NCBI GenBank assembly: GCA_964370855.1
Contig: CAYJMF010000007.1
Coordinates: 1-64,000 of the forward strand
Origin: JAKLKS01 sp964370855
GTDB lineage: Bacteria > Planctomycetota > JAJSAM01 > JAKLKS01
Direction of reading: 5' to 3'
DNA length: 64,000 nucleotides
Made by a program: the position numbers and the translations under genes. The stretch's first letter is position 1; the number at the start of each line of letters is the position of its first letter. A model generated the notes under the pieces. It worked only from the letters and a program-made list of their open reading frames with translations. It ran no database searches and was not told the origin of the DNA. This document shows positions 8,156 to 16,941 of this stretch, one piece after another.

Positions 8156-8216
8156 GGGATACCGTACCCGACCCGTTTCGTCGGGGGGATACGGTACCCG
8201 ACCCGTTTCGTCGGGG
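8155..8216. repeat. Two direct 30-bp repeat units (REP-like), first pair
   Basis: Two consecutive copies of a GGGGATACSGTACCCGACCC... unit with a period of 30 bp (8155-8186 and 8185-8216), differing at one base (S is C or G). They start right after the stop of the Wzy-like gene and are matched by inverted copies at 8263-8327. Confidence 0.75.
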
Positions 8217-8262
8217 TTGGGCGATGGGGTCTCGCCGGCTCCTCGGCGTCTCGTGCTGGAGG

Positions 8263-8327
8263 CCAACCCCGCTGAATCGAGTCGGGTACCGCCAACCCCG
8301 ATGAATCGGGTCGGGTACCGTATACCC
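8263..8327. repeat. Two inverted copies of the same REP-like unit
   Basis: Two copies in opposite orientation to those at 8155-8216 (8263-8291 and 8292-8327), with small differences (GAATC in place of GAAAC). Together the four copies could fold into a large imperfect stem between the Wzy-like gene and the TPR-like gene. The rest of 8328-8551 shows no gene; a TAGGAT box lies at 8365-8370. Confidence 0.7.
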
Positions 8328-8551
8328 ACCGGTTTTTAACTCCGGCAGGACCCCCGTCAAGGGCTAGGATGCCGCGCTTGTCATCGTCGTAAGTTGGCGA
8401 ATACTCAAGAGTTCGTGCAGGACTGTTGAAGAAATAGGGAAGGCTTCCGAGACTCTCGGACTCCGGGATGAGGAGAGGGGGGGCGAAGGCCTCCGGACTC
8501 CTCCCCGGGACCGAGAGAGCGGAGCATTGGCGGAGCCCTTTCCAGCGTCCT

Positions 8552-9871
8552 ATGACCCCTCCCCTCGCCGCGGCCCTGCTGTTCACCGCGGCCGCGATCT
8601 GGATGCACCAGGCCGCCGCCGTCGCCGCGCAGGATCTCGATCTCCGGCCCGTGGCGCTGGCCGCCTTCCGCGGGTCCCCGCTCCCCGACGACGAGGCCCT
8701 CCCCCTGCTGGAGGCCGCGGCGGCCCGCATGCCCGGACGGGCCGACGTCCTCCTCCGACTCGGCGAGCGGCTCGACGCCACCGGCGGGGAGGCCGCCGTG
8801 GCCCGGGCCGGCGCGCTCTACCGGGAGGCCGCGCTCGCCTTCCCGGCCCTGGGCCTCGGGCAGTACCGGCTCTCCGTGGCGCTGCTGCGCGCGGGGGACG
8901 AGGCCGGGGCGAACCACCACATGCGGGTGGCCGCGGCCTGCGCCGGGAACCACCCGGCCCTCCTCTTCCACCTCGGGGACTGGCACCTCGAACTGTGGCG
9001 CCGCATCGCCGATCCGGCGGCCCTCCTCGACGCCCTGGACTTCTACCGCCTCGCCGCCGCACGGGAGCCGGGGCGCCTCGGGGAGGTCTTCGGCCGCCTC
9101 TCCACGGTGCTCACGGACCCCGCGGACCTCGCCCTCGTGACCCCCCCCGACCCCGACTCCCGCACCACCCTCGGCCTCCATCTTTCCCTCCGCGGGAAGC
9201 CGGAGGCGGCGCTGGCGGTCCTCGACGCCCTTCCCGCCGTGGAGGGCCGCGCGCGAGAGGTGGCCCTCGCCCGGGGGAGGAGCCTCCTCCAGTCGGGCCG
9301 GACCTCCGAGGGCCGCGCGGCGTTGGCGGCGGTCCTCGCCGATGTGCCCGCCGAGGATCTTCCCCGCCTCGTCCCCGGGGTGGAGGGGGCCCTCGGGCCG
9401 CTCCCCCCCGCGGACCGGGCCGCCTTCTGGACGGAGCGGCCCGCCGCGGATCCCTTCTCCGCCCTCGCCCGCGCCCGGGCACTCGCCGCCGCCGGCGACC
9501 CCGCCGGCGCCATGGCGGCGGTGGACGGCGCGCTCCGCGTCCTGCGCCCGGAGGGAGCGCCCCCCCGGGGGGCCGCGGAGCGGGCGGCCCTCGTCCTCTG
9601 CCACGAGATGCGCATGAAGGACTGGATCCGCCGGAAGGTGCCGGGCCTCGCCGCCGCCGACGCGGCGGAGGCGGCCCGCCTCGACGACACGCCGGCCCGC
9701 TGGCGCGCCGCCGCCCGCCTCTTCGCCGAGGCCGGGGACCGGGCCGCGGCCCGCGGGGCCTTCGGGAGGGCGCTGAAGGCCGTCCCCCGGGAGGGGGCCG
9801 CGCTCCGCGCGGAGATCGAGGAGGAGATGGGCCGCGCCCTCGCCGGGGCGGGGAGCGGGGGGGGCCGGTGA
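8552..9871 (+). CDS. Membrane-anchored helical repeat (TPR-like) protein
   Basis: A 439-aa protein with one N-terminal hydrophobic segment (MTPPLAAALLFTAAAIW) and a long Ala/Arg-rich helical body. Paired-helix units such as FSALARARALAAAGDPAGAMAAV and RLFAEAGDRAAARGAFGRALKAVP look like tetratricopeptide repeats. In this place, directly before the initiating sugar transferase and sharing a GTGA overlap with it, it may be an assembly scaffold of the export system. The start was put at 8552 because the hydrophobic helix begins there; an in-frame ATG at 8468 would add 28 non-hydrophobic residues. Specific function unknown. Confidence 0.65.
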   Translation: MTPPLAAALLFTAAAIWMHQAAAVAAQDLDLRPVALAAFRGSPLPDDEALPLLEAAAARMPGRADVLLRLGERLDATGGEAAVARAGALYREAALAFPALGLGQYRLSVALLRAGDEAGANHHMRVAAACAGNHPALLFHLGDWHLELWRRIADPAALLDALDFYRLAAAREPGRLGEVFGRLSTVLTDPADLALVTPPDPDSRTTLGLHLSLRGKPEAALAVLDALPAVEGRAREVALARGRSLLQSGRTSEGRAALAAVLADVPAEDLPRLVPGVEGALGPLPPADRAAFWTERPAADPFSALARARALAAAGDPAGAMAAVDGALRVLRPEGAPPRGAAERAALVLCHEMRMKDWIRRKVPGLAAADAAEAARLDDTPARWRAAARLFAEAGDRAAARGAFGRALKAVPREGAALRAEIEEEMGRALAGAGSGGGR

Positions 9872-11490
9872 GCGACACCTTCCTCACGGCCTCCTTCGCC
9901 CTCGTGGGATCGGCCCTGACCGCCTACCTCGTCACCCCCGCCGTGGCGGCGCTGGCCCGGAGGGTGGGGGCCATCGACATCCCCGGGGGCCGCAAGGTCC
10001 ACGTCGCCGCCGTGCCGCGCCTCGGCGGGGCGGCCCTCTTCGCGGGCTTCCTCGTGGGGACCTTCGCCTACGGCCTCGCCTTCGGATGGGAGCGGCTCGG
10101 GCGGGTCTTCACGGGGGAGTCCTTCCTCCTCCTCCTCGTGCCGGCGGGCTTCGTCTTCCTCGTGGGGGTGGTGGACGACGTCCGCGGCCTCGGACCCGCG
10201 CCCCGGGTCGTGGCGGAGCTGCTGGCCGCCGGCGTCCTCCTCCAGTCGGGGTACATCATCGACGTGGTGGCCAACCCCTTCGGCGAGCCGCTCCACCTCG
10301 GGCTGATGGCCGTCCCCGTGACCCTGCTCTGGTTCGTCGGGGTCACCAACTCCTTCAACCTCGTGGACGGCATCGACGGCCTCCTCGGCGTCCTCGGCGT
10401 CGCCGCCCTCGGCGGGGCCGCCGGGGTCGCCTTCCTCCAGGGGCAGACCGGCACCGGGGTCCTCTCCCTCGCCCTCTGCGGGGCGCTCCTCGGGTTCCTG
10501 CGGTGGAACTGGCACCCGGCCCGCATCTTCCTCGGGGACTCGGGGAGCCTGCTCGTCGGGTTCGTGGTGGCGGCCATCTCCCTCAAGGTGGCCCGCACGA
10601 CGGACATGAAGGTCCTCAACTTCCACGTGCCGCTCGCCCTCTGCGCCGTCCCCGTCACGGAGACCTTCCTCACCATCGCGCGCCGGTACGTGAACGGGCA
10701 GGCCTACTTCTCCGGGGACCAGAGCCACATCCACCACGTGCTCCTCAAGTCCGGCCTCCCGGTGCCCGTGGCCGTGGGGATCCTCGGGCTGCTGGCGGCG
10801 CTCTTCTCCGCCGCCGCCGTCCTCTCCCTCTCCTGGAGGAGGACCGGGGCGCTCACGACCATCGCCGTCCTCCTCGTCGCCGTGGTCATCGGCCTCCGGA
10901 GGCTCCACTACGTGGAGTTCCGCGTCCTCCTCGACCGCATCCTCCACAACCTCTTCCGCCCGCGCCGCCGGGGCCTCTCGGAGCTGACGGTCCTCGCCCG
11001 GGCGGGGGATCGCCTGCGCGAATCCGTGGGCCCCGGCGACGTGGAGGAGTGCCTCCGGGCCCTCTGCGCCGATGCGCGGCTCACCTTCGTCGCCCTGGAA
11101 CTCACCGGGGAGGCGGCCCGGGCCTTCGGCCCGCCGACCCCCCCCGCCGGGGTGCGGGGTGCCGAGGCGGCGGCCTACCTCGCCGCCCGCCGGGGCGCCC
11201 CGTCATGGGTGTTCGAAGCGATCCCGGAGGCCGCGCCGCCGGGGGAGCCGCGCGCGGCCTCCACCCTCGAGGTCCCCCTGCCCCCCTCCGACGGCCGATT
11301 CGGGCGCGTCGTCTGGAGGCGGTTCGAGGACCCGGACCATCCCGGCCCCGGCATCCCCGAGGTCGTCAAGTACCTCGTCGAACCCCTGGGGGAGGCCCTT
11401 GTTCCCCTCGCCGGTCCGGGGGCGGCGGGGTACGATGACGGGTCTGCCCCCGCCCGGCCGCGAAAAACCCCCGTACCGGTGACCCCATGA
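9868..11490 (+). CDS. WecA/TagO-like polyprenyl-phosphate sugar-1-phosphate transferase with C-terminal extension
   Basis: A 540-aa integral membrane enzyme of the PNPT family, which starts polysaccharide synthesis by moving a HexNAc-1-phosphate onto undecaprenyl phosphate. All key motifs are present: Asp103-Asp104 in VVDDVRGL, NSFNLVDGIDGL (161-172), FLGDSGS (221-227) and the SHIHH cluster (286-290). Ordinary WecA ends near residue 350; here about 175 extra residues follow, looking like a soluble GAF-like cytoplasmic domain (SVGPGDVEECLRALCADARLTFVALEL). The GTG start overlaps the stop of the previous gene. The 3' end overlaps the start of wza by four bases. Confidence 0.9.
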   Translation: MSDTFLTASFALVGSALTAYLVTPAVAALARRVGAIDIPGGRKVHVAAVPRLGGAALFAGFLVGTFAYGLAFGWERLGRVFTGESFLLLLVPAGFVFLVGVVDDVRGLGPAPRVVAELLAAGVLLQSGYIIDVVANPFGEPLHLGLMAVPVTLLWFVGVTNSFNLVDGIDGLLGVLGVAALGGAAGVAFLQGQTGTGVLSLALCGALLGFLRWNWHPARIFLGDSGSLLVGFVVAAISLKVARTTDMKVLNFHVPLALCAVPVTETFLTIARRYVNGQAYFSGDQSHIHHVLLKSGLPVPVAVGILGLLAALFSAAAVLSLSWRRTGALTTIAVLLVAVVIGLRRLHYVEFRVLLDRILHNLFRPRRRGLSELTVLARAGDRLRESVGPGDVEECLRALCADARLTFVALELTGEAARAFGPPTPPAGVRGAEAAAYLAARRGAPSWVFEAIPEAAPPGEPRAASTLEVPLPPSDGRFGRVVWRRFEDPDHPGPGIPEVVKYLVEPLGEALVPLAGPGAAGYDDGSAPARPRKTPVPVTP

Positions 11491-12604
11491 ACGGAACGAA
11501 GAAGACGCTCCTCCTCGGCCTCCTCGCGGCGGCGGCCCTCCTCCCTTCCCCGCCCGCCCGCGCCGGCGAGGGGGAGGGCGTGAAGCCCGCGGGGGTTCCC
11601 CGCCCGGCGCCCCCGCTGGGCCTCCGGGGGGCGCCCCCCCCAGGGCCCGAGCCGGCGCAGCGCCCCCTCGAGCACGGCGAAGTCGATGGGGACGACGAGG
11701 CCCGTCTGCTCNNNNNNNNNNGGGGGAGGGCGTGAAGCCCGCGGGGGTTCCCGCCGCCGCCCCCGCCGCCGCCCCCGGGCCCGCGACGGAAGGGGAGAAG
11801 GACCCGCCCCCCGCGGAGGAGCCCGCGGAGGAGTTCGAGCCCGGTCCCGCGCTCCGGGCCGGGGACTCCCTCGAGATCTCCGTGTTCAACCACCCCGAGC
11901 TCTCCCGCACCTCCATGGTCCAGACCGATGGCACCGTCGCCCTCCCCTTCCTCGGGAAGGTCCAGGCCGCGGGGCGGACCGTGGACACCATCGCGAAGGA
12001 CATCACCGCCTCCCTCCGCAGGGACTACAAGCTCCGCGACCCCCGGGTCTCCGTGGCCATCGCCTCCTTCGGGGAGCGCACGGTGTACATCCTCGGCCGG
12101 GTCTCCTCCGCCGGCGCCCACCCCCTCCCCCTCTCCCGCCCGCTCACCCTCATCCAGCTCATCTCCCTCGCCGGGGGGTACCAGGAGGACGCCGACCGCT
12201 CGAGGATCCGCATACAGCGGACGGACGAGAAGGGGAGGCGCAGGGTCCTCACGGTGGACCTCTCGGGGGTCGATCGGGAGGGGGACATGTCCTCGGACAT
12301 CCCCCTCGAGGACGGGGACACGGTCTTCGTCCCCCGCACCGAGGAGGTCTCCGTGCTCGGCCAGGTGGGGACCCCGGGGGCCTTCATCATCAAGGCCGGC
12401 CAGAGCCTGACCCTGCTGCGGGCCATCGCCCGGGCCGGGGGCTTCACCCGCCTCGCCAAGCCCTCCTCCGTGGTCTGGGTCCGCAAGACCCGGGAGGGGC
12501 TCCAGACGCGGACCGTGGACATGGACGCCATCCTCGAAGGGCAGGCCGAGGACCCCGAGGTCCGGCCCGGGGACGTCCTCTTCGTCCCCGAGCGCGCGTT
12601 CTAG
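11487..12604 (+). CDS. wza: Wza-type polysaccharide export protein (interrupted by a scaffold gap)
   Basis: Outer-membrane polysaccharide export protein with Poly_export and SLBB-type domains. The N-terminal signal peptide (MNGTKKTLLLGLLAAAALLPSPPARA) is upstream of the N gap. After the gap the mature part runs from a proline/alanine-rich linker into LRAGDSLEISVFNHPELSRT, then GRTVDTIAKDI, YILGRVSSAGAHPL and VSVLGQVGTPGAFIIKAGQSL. No lipobox Cys is seen. A 30-bp stretch reading GEGVKPAGVP is present on both sides of the gap in the same codon frame, so the interruption is probably an assembly fault and the real gene continuous. The first 4 bases overlap the WecA-like gene. Confidence 0.85.
11712..11721. 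other. Scaffold gap (10 N)
   Basis: Ten N inside wza. The sequence before the gap (11572-11601) recurs right after it (11722-11750). The 110 bp between the first repeat and the gap do not look like wza; their reverse complement reads like part of another protein (EQTGLVVPIDFAVLEGALRRL). This suggests a chimeric contig end, not biological sequence. Confidence 0.9.
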
Positions 12605-12626
12605 ACAACCGGGAAAACGGGAAAAC

Positions 12627-14750
12627 GTGAACCAGACCATGACGACGCTGCCGCCGGACCCTGCCCAGGGCGGGGAGGGGGCCGGCGAGGGACCGGACAT
12701 CCGGGACCTCCTGGCGATGATCTACCGCCACCGCTGGTCGGTGCTCCTCGTCCTCGTCGTCTTCGCCGCCTCCGGCACCCTCTGGACGCTCCGCCAGGTC
12801 CCCGTCTACGGCTGCTCGCCGGCGCTGCTGGAGATCACCTCCACGGGGAGCGGCATCGCCACGGTGCAGGACGTCTTCGAGAGGGAGTACCTCTCCTCCC
12901 AGAACTTCGAGACCCTGGTGCAGATCCTCCAGTCCGAGGGGGTGGTCAAGGCGGCCTACGAGTCCGACCCCGCCTTCAAGGGGAAGCTCGACGCGGGGGA
13001 CTTCGCCGGGGGGATCAACGCCGAGCCCGTCAAGGGGACCTTCCTCATCAGCATCACCTTCGAGAGCCCCTACCCCGAGCTGAACCCCCTGGCGGCCAAC
13101 GCCGTCGCCCGCTCCTTCATCAAGGTCACGCGCGAGCAGCGGGAGTCGCGGACCAACCGGGCCGGAGTCCAGCTCCAGGGCCGCCGCGACGAGTTCCGCA
13201 AGCAGTTCGAGGAGGCGGAGAGGAAGCTCGCCGAGTTCCGGACGACGAACCAGGTGGCCGATCTCCGGGCCGAGAAGGGGAACGTGGACTCCCTGGTGGC
13301 CGACTTCGAGCGGAGATACGACGAGCAGCAGCTCCAGCTCGTCTCCCTGGAGAAGTCCGTCGGCGAGGTGGAGGCGGCCCGCAAGGCGGGGAACCTCGCG
13401 CAGATCGGCGCCGTCCTCCGGAGCGTCGCCTACCAGGCCCTCGAGAGGGAGCTCCTCCCCGCCGAGGAGGAGGCCTACAAGGCCCGCGCCGAGTACGCCG
13501 CCGACAGCGACAAGGTCCGGGAGGCGGACGGCCGCGTGGCCGACCTCCGCCGACAGAAGGAGGAGCTCGTCGAGTCCATCGTCGGCCAGATCGAGGCGGA
13601 GTACGAGACCCTGCAGCGGGCGGTGGAGAAGGTGAAGTCCCTCCGCGACAGCCGCCGCGCGGAGCAGAAGGAGCTGTCCCGCCTCGTCATCGAGCAGACC
13701 AACCTCGAGGCGGAGAGGGACCGCGTCCGCCGCGACCTCGACGAGATGGTCCGCCAGACGAGCGAGGTCCAGGGCACCGTGGAGTTCGACCTCTCCCCGG
13801 GCATCCTCCACGAGGAGGCGCGCCCGTCGAAGGCGCAGATCCGCCCCCGCCCCGTGCGGGACATCTCCCTCGCCCTCGTCCTCGGCGTCCTGGCCGCCCT
13901 CGGGGCGGCCTTCCTCCTCGAGCAGTTCAACGACGCCGTCACCCGCCCCGAGGAGATCACCCGCGTGTCCGGGCTCCCCATCCTCGGGATGCTCCCCCGC
14001 CTCACCAAGGAGGAGGCGGACACCGGCGTGAGCGCCATCCTCGACCCCAAGTCGGAGATGGCCGAGGCGGTCCGCATCATCCGCACGGGGATCCTCTTCA
14101 CCCCCAGCGGGAACGCGGAGCGGCGGTGCATCCTCATCACCTCGGCGGAGTCCGGCGAGGGCAAGACGATCCTCTCCTCGAACCTCGCCGTGGCCATGGC
14201 CCAGGCGGGGCAGAAGACGCTGCTGGTGGACTGCGACCTGAGGAAGCCCCGGGTCCACAAGGTCTTCGGCATGTCCAACGACCGGGGGCTCACCCACATC
14301 TTCGCCGACGGCGAGATCCCTCCCCCCGCCCAGGCGGTGGGGGAGGGGGCCACGTCGCTGGACGTCCTCCCCAGCGGCCCCATCCCCCCCAACCCCGCGG
14401 AGCTCCTCGGGGGCGAGCGAATCACCGAGTTCTTCGACCGGGCCGCGAAGGAGTACCAGCGCGTCATCGTGGACTCCCCCCCGGCGGGCCCGGTCTCCGA
14501 CCCCGCCCTCCTCGCCCGTCAGGCCGACGGGGTGATCCTCGTGGTCCGCCTCGGGAAGACCTCCATCCGCGCCATCCGCCGAGCCGTGGACCACCTGCAG
14601 AAGGTGGGGGCTCCCATGCTGGGAGTGGTGCTCAACGGGGCCAGCATGGGGGGGGGCTACTACTACTATTATTACTACCGGCGGTACGGCTACTACGGCT
14701 ACGATGAAGGGTCCAAGGGGCGGGATCGCAAGGAGCCCGCGGAGGGATGA
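12627..14750 (+). CDS. wzc: Wzc-type polysaccharide co-polymerase with BY-kinase domain
   Basis: A 707-aa inner-membrane chain-length regulator and autophosphorylating tyrosine kinase. Order: Wzz domain with a first membrane helix near residues 35-50 (WSVLLVLVVFAASGTLW), a long coiled-coil periplasmic part (about 180-390), a second helix (LALVLGVLAALGAAFLLEQF), then the cytoplasmic kinase with Walker A SAESGEGKT (about 506-514), Walker A' LLVDCDLRKPR (about 532) and the VIVDSPPAG Walker B. The C-terminus is a striking tyrosine cluster (GGGYYYYYYYRRYGYYGY), the usual autophosphorylation tail. It lies right after wza, as in group 1-type capsule operons. The 3' end overlaps the next gene. Confidence 0.93.
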   Translation: MNQTMTTLPPDPAQGGEGAGEGPDIRDLLAMIYRHRWSVLLVLVVFAASGTLWTLRQVPVYGCSPALLEITSTGSGIATVQDVFEREYLSSQNFETLVQILQSEGVVKAAYESDPAFKGKLDAGDFAGGINAEPVKGTFLISITFESPYPELNPLAANAVARSFIKVTREQRESRTNRAGVQLQGRRDEFRKQFEEAERKLAEFRTTNQVADLRAEKGNVDSLVADFERRYDEQQLQLVSLEKSVGEVEAARKAGNLAQIGAVLRSVAYQALERELLPAEEEAYKARAEYAADSDKVREADGRVADLRRQKEELVESIVGQIEAEYETLQRAVEKVKSLRDSRRAEQKELSRLVIEQTNLEAERDRVRRDLDEMVRQTSEVQGTVEFDLSPGILHEEARPSKAQIRPRPVRDISLALVLGVLAALGAAFLLEQFNDAVTRPEEITRVSGLPILGMLPRLTKEEADTGVSAILDPKSEMAEAVRIIRTGILFTPSGNAERRCILITSAESGEGKTILSSNLAVAMAQAGQKTLLVDCDLRKPRVHKVFGMSNDRGLTHIFADGEIPPPAQAVGEGATSLDVLPSGPIPPNPAELLGGERITEFFDRAAKEYQRVIVDSPPAGPVSDPALLARQADGVILVVRLGKTSIRAIRRAVDHLQKVGAPMLGVVLNGASMGGGYYYYYYYRRYGYYGYDEGSKGRDRKEPAEG

Positions 14751-15391
14751 CGGACATGAAGATGAGGATGGTCGTTTTCGCCGCGGGAGCCCTCGTGCTG
14801 CTCGGGCTCCCGGTGCTCGTCGCCGCACAGCAGAAGCCCATCTCCGTCAAGTCCGGGGACAGGAAGGCGCCCAAGTTCGTGGGCGCGTCCGGGAAGGCGA
14901 TCAAGGCCGGCGCCATCGAGGTGGTGCAGACCGGCCCCGGCGCCGCCTACGCCAAGGGCAAGGAATCCAACATCCCCCTCGACAAGGCCCTCGGCCGCAT
15001 CATCGAGGACGTGGACGGGGCGGTCTTCCAGGGCCCCTGCGAACTGGCCTGCAAGGGCGGGGTCTCCTACTACGTGCCCGCGGGCTCCTCGGCGCTCTGC
15101 ACGGCCCGGCCCGACGGCACCGTCTCCTTCACCCCCGTCAAGGGCGAGGTCTACGCCCGCAACAAGGATCTCACGCTGACGGTCGGGCTCGGGGGGAGCA
15201 TCTCCTCCGACGGCTTCGGGCGGTTCATCGACGTGACCGGGACCGGGGCCGCGGAACGGGACGGGGACTGGGTGGACTTCTCCGGGGCGGGCGGCATGCA
15301 GGACCTCCAGGACGCCTTCGCGGGGATGGTCAACTTCCAGGGGATCAAGGGCACCGCGGGGCCCACCAGTTCGAGCAAGGTGGTCCGGTAG
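14747..15391 (+). CDS. Exported FecR-like protein of unknown function
   Basis: A 214-aa secreted protein. A signal peptide is plain (MKMRMVVFAAGALVLLGLPVLVAAQ). The mature part is beta-rich and resembles FecR-type domains: an initial block of about 40 residues, then ...RIIEDVDGAVFQGPCELACKGGVSYYVPAGSSALCTARPDGTVSFTPVKGEVYARN.... Cys residues at CELAC and at SALC could pair. ATG at 14747 overlaps the wzc stop (ATGA); a second ATG at 14756 may be the true start. In this operon a periplasmic role in polymer export is likely but unproved. Confidence 0.6.
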   Translation: MTDMKMRMVVFAAGALVLLGLPVLVAAQQKPISVKSGDRKAPKFVGASGKAIKAGAIEVVQTGPGAAYAKGKESNIPLDKALGRIIEDVDGAVFQGPCELACKGGVSYYVPAGSSALCTARPDGTVSFTPVKGEVYARNKDLTLTVGLGGSISSDGFGRFIDVTGTGAAERDGDWVDFSGAGGMQDLQDAFAGMVNFQGIKGTAGPTSSSKVVR

Positions 15392-15465
15392 GGGAACGAA
15401 GAGGGGCCCGCGCCGGTGCGGGCGGGGACGGGGCGCATCGGGCACTGAGCAACGGGACAACAAAC

Positions 15466-16833
15466 ATGAAGAGCCTGCTCGTCATTTCGGCGTTGCTTCT
15501 CGCGGCCCCCGTGGCACGGGCCGCCGACCCCGAGGGGGCGGTTCCCGAGAAGAAGGTCGAGAAGAAGGTGGAGAAGAAGGTGGAGGGGAAGCCCTCCGCC
15601 CCCGCGAAGGAGGCCCCTCCCCCGAAGCCGGTCCCCGAGGAGCCTCCCTCCCTGGACGCCTCCCTCCAGGACTTCTACGCCTCCGGCACCACCGGGACGA
15701 TCACCGTCCCGATCCGCAACCTCGTCGTCCCGAGGGGCCGCTCCCGGAAGTTCGGGGAGTGGGACGGCCGCTTCTTCTGGGTCGAGACGGTGACCTGGGA
15801 GAGCAACGTCTTCCAGACGCAGAAGGACACGGAGGACGACCTGATCCTCCTCTCGACCCTCGGCGGCGCCTTCGCCCGGCAGGGGTCGGACTTCGCCGCC
15901 GACGTCGCCGCCGCCGGCACCTGGGAAGCCTATCAGGACCACCCCTCGGAGAACATCGTGGACGGCTGGGCCCGGGCCGGCTTCCAGTACGGGATGCGGC
16001 GGGGCTTCCTCCGCGTGTCGGACATGGTGACCCACAAGTACGACACGGCGCAGTTCGGGACGGGGACCAGCGCCGGGTACGTCTTCCTCGGCGGGGAGAA
16101 GGTCGTCCAGACCACGAACCAGTTCAAGGCCTCCGCCGGCTACAACTGGGAGAAGACCGGGGTGGAGGGTTCCTACGCCAACACCTACGCGAACTACGGC
16201 CGGCAGCTCGACGAGCTCGACGGGATGATGCACACCGGGACCCTCGTCGGGAAGTACCGCGCGACGCCGAAGACGGAGCTCAACGTGCAGGCGGAGATCC
16301 GGGACTTCCATTTCCGCGAGCGGATCAACAACGACTTCACGACCTACTCGGGCTACGTCGGGGCGAAGTGGACGCCGACCCCGAAGACGGAGCTCTCCGG
16401 CCGCGCGGGCTGGACGCACATGAACTCCCACCACACGGGGACCGTGACCGACGACTCCGAGTACTCGGGGTTCACGGGCAACCTGGCCGCCCGCTGGGCG
16501 GCGACGGCGAAGGTGAAGGTGCAGGCCGACACGTCCTACGACGTCCACCAGGCCGCGGGGTCGAACTACCAGGAGACGTACCGGTTCGGCGCGGGGGCCA
16601 CGTGGGCGATCTCCCCGCTCTGGGAGGCTTCGCTCCGCGGGGAGTACCAGCGCACGAACCCGTCCACGGCCGGACTGCTGGTCACCTACGAGACGGTGGC
16701 GCGGGTCGGCTACCGGTGGAAGGAGTGGCTGGAGGTCGCCCTCCAGTACGAGTTCCTGGCCCGCGGTTCGGCGGACCCCGACGGCGACTACGTCGACCAC
16801 CGGGTGTCGATGCAGTTCTCGGTGCTGTTCTAG
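15466..16833 (+). CDS. Outer-membrane beta-barrel protein (capsule/EPS export associated)
   Basis: A 455-aa protein with a signal peptide (MKSLLVISALLLAAPVARA), a Lys/Glu/Pro-rich periplasmic linker with an imperfect VEKK repeat (residues 25-60), and about 370 residues of alternating aromatic/hydrophobic strands ending in VDHRVSMQFSVLF, with the terminal Phe that marks Bam-inserted barrels. It resembles the outer-membrane barrel proteins (BBP2/DUF560-like) found beside Wza/Wzc in EPS operons. It probably forms or assists the outer-membrane exit. Confidence 0.72.
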   Translation: MKSLLVISALLLAAPVARAADPEGAVPEKKVEKKVEKKVEGKPSAPAKEAPPPKPVPEEPPSLDASLQDFYASGTTGTITVPIRNLVVPRGRSRKFGEWDGRFFWVETVTWESNVFQTQKDTEDDLILLSTLGGAFARQGSDFAADVAAAGTWEAYQDHPSENIVDGWARAGFQYGMRRGFLRVSDMVTHKYDTAQFGTGTSAGYVFLGGEKVVQTTNQFKASAGYNWEKTGVEGSYANTYANYGRQLDELDGMMHTGTLVGKYRATPKTELNVQAEIRDFHFRERINNDFTTYSGYVGAKWTPTPKTELSGRAGWTHMNSHHTGTVTDDSEYSGFTGNLAARWAATAKVKVQADTSYDVHQAAGSNYQETYRFGAGATWAISPLWEASLRGEYQRTNPSTAGLLVTYETVARVGYRWKEWLEVALQYEFLARGSADPDGDYVDHRVSMQFSVLF

Positions 16834-16941
16834 GGCGGAAGGCGCCGGCCGCGCCCTCCGCGGGCTCCGACCCTGGACCCGCAGGACCCCACCACCTCCC
16901 TCCTCGCCCGGATCCGGGAGCGGACCGCGCGCATCCGCGCC

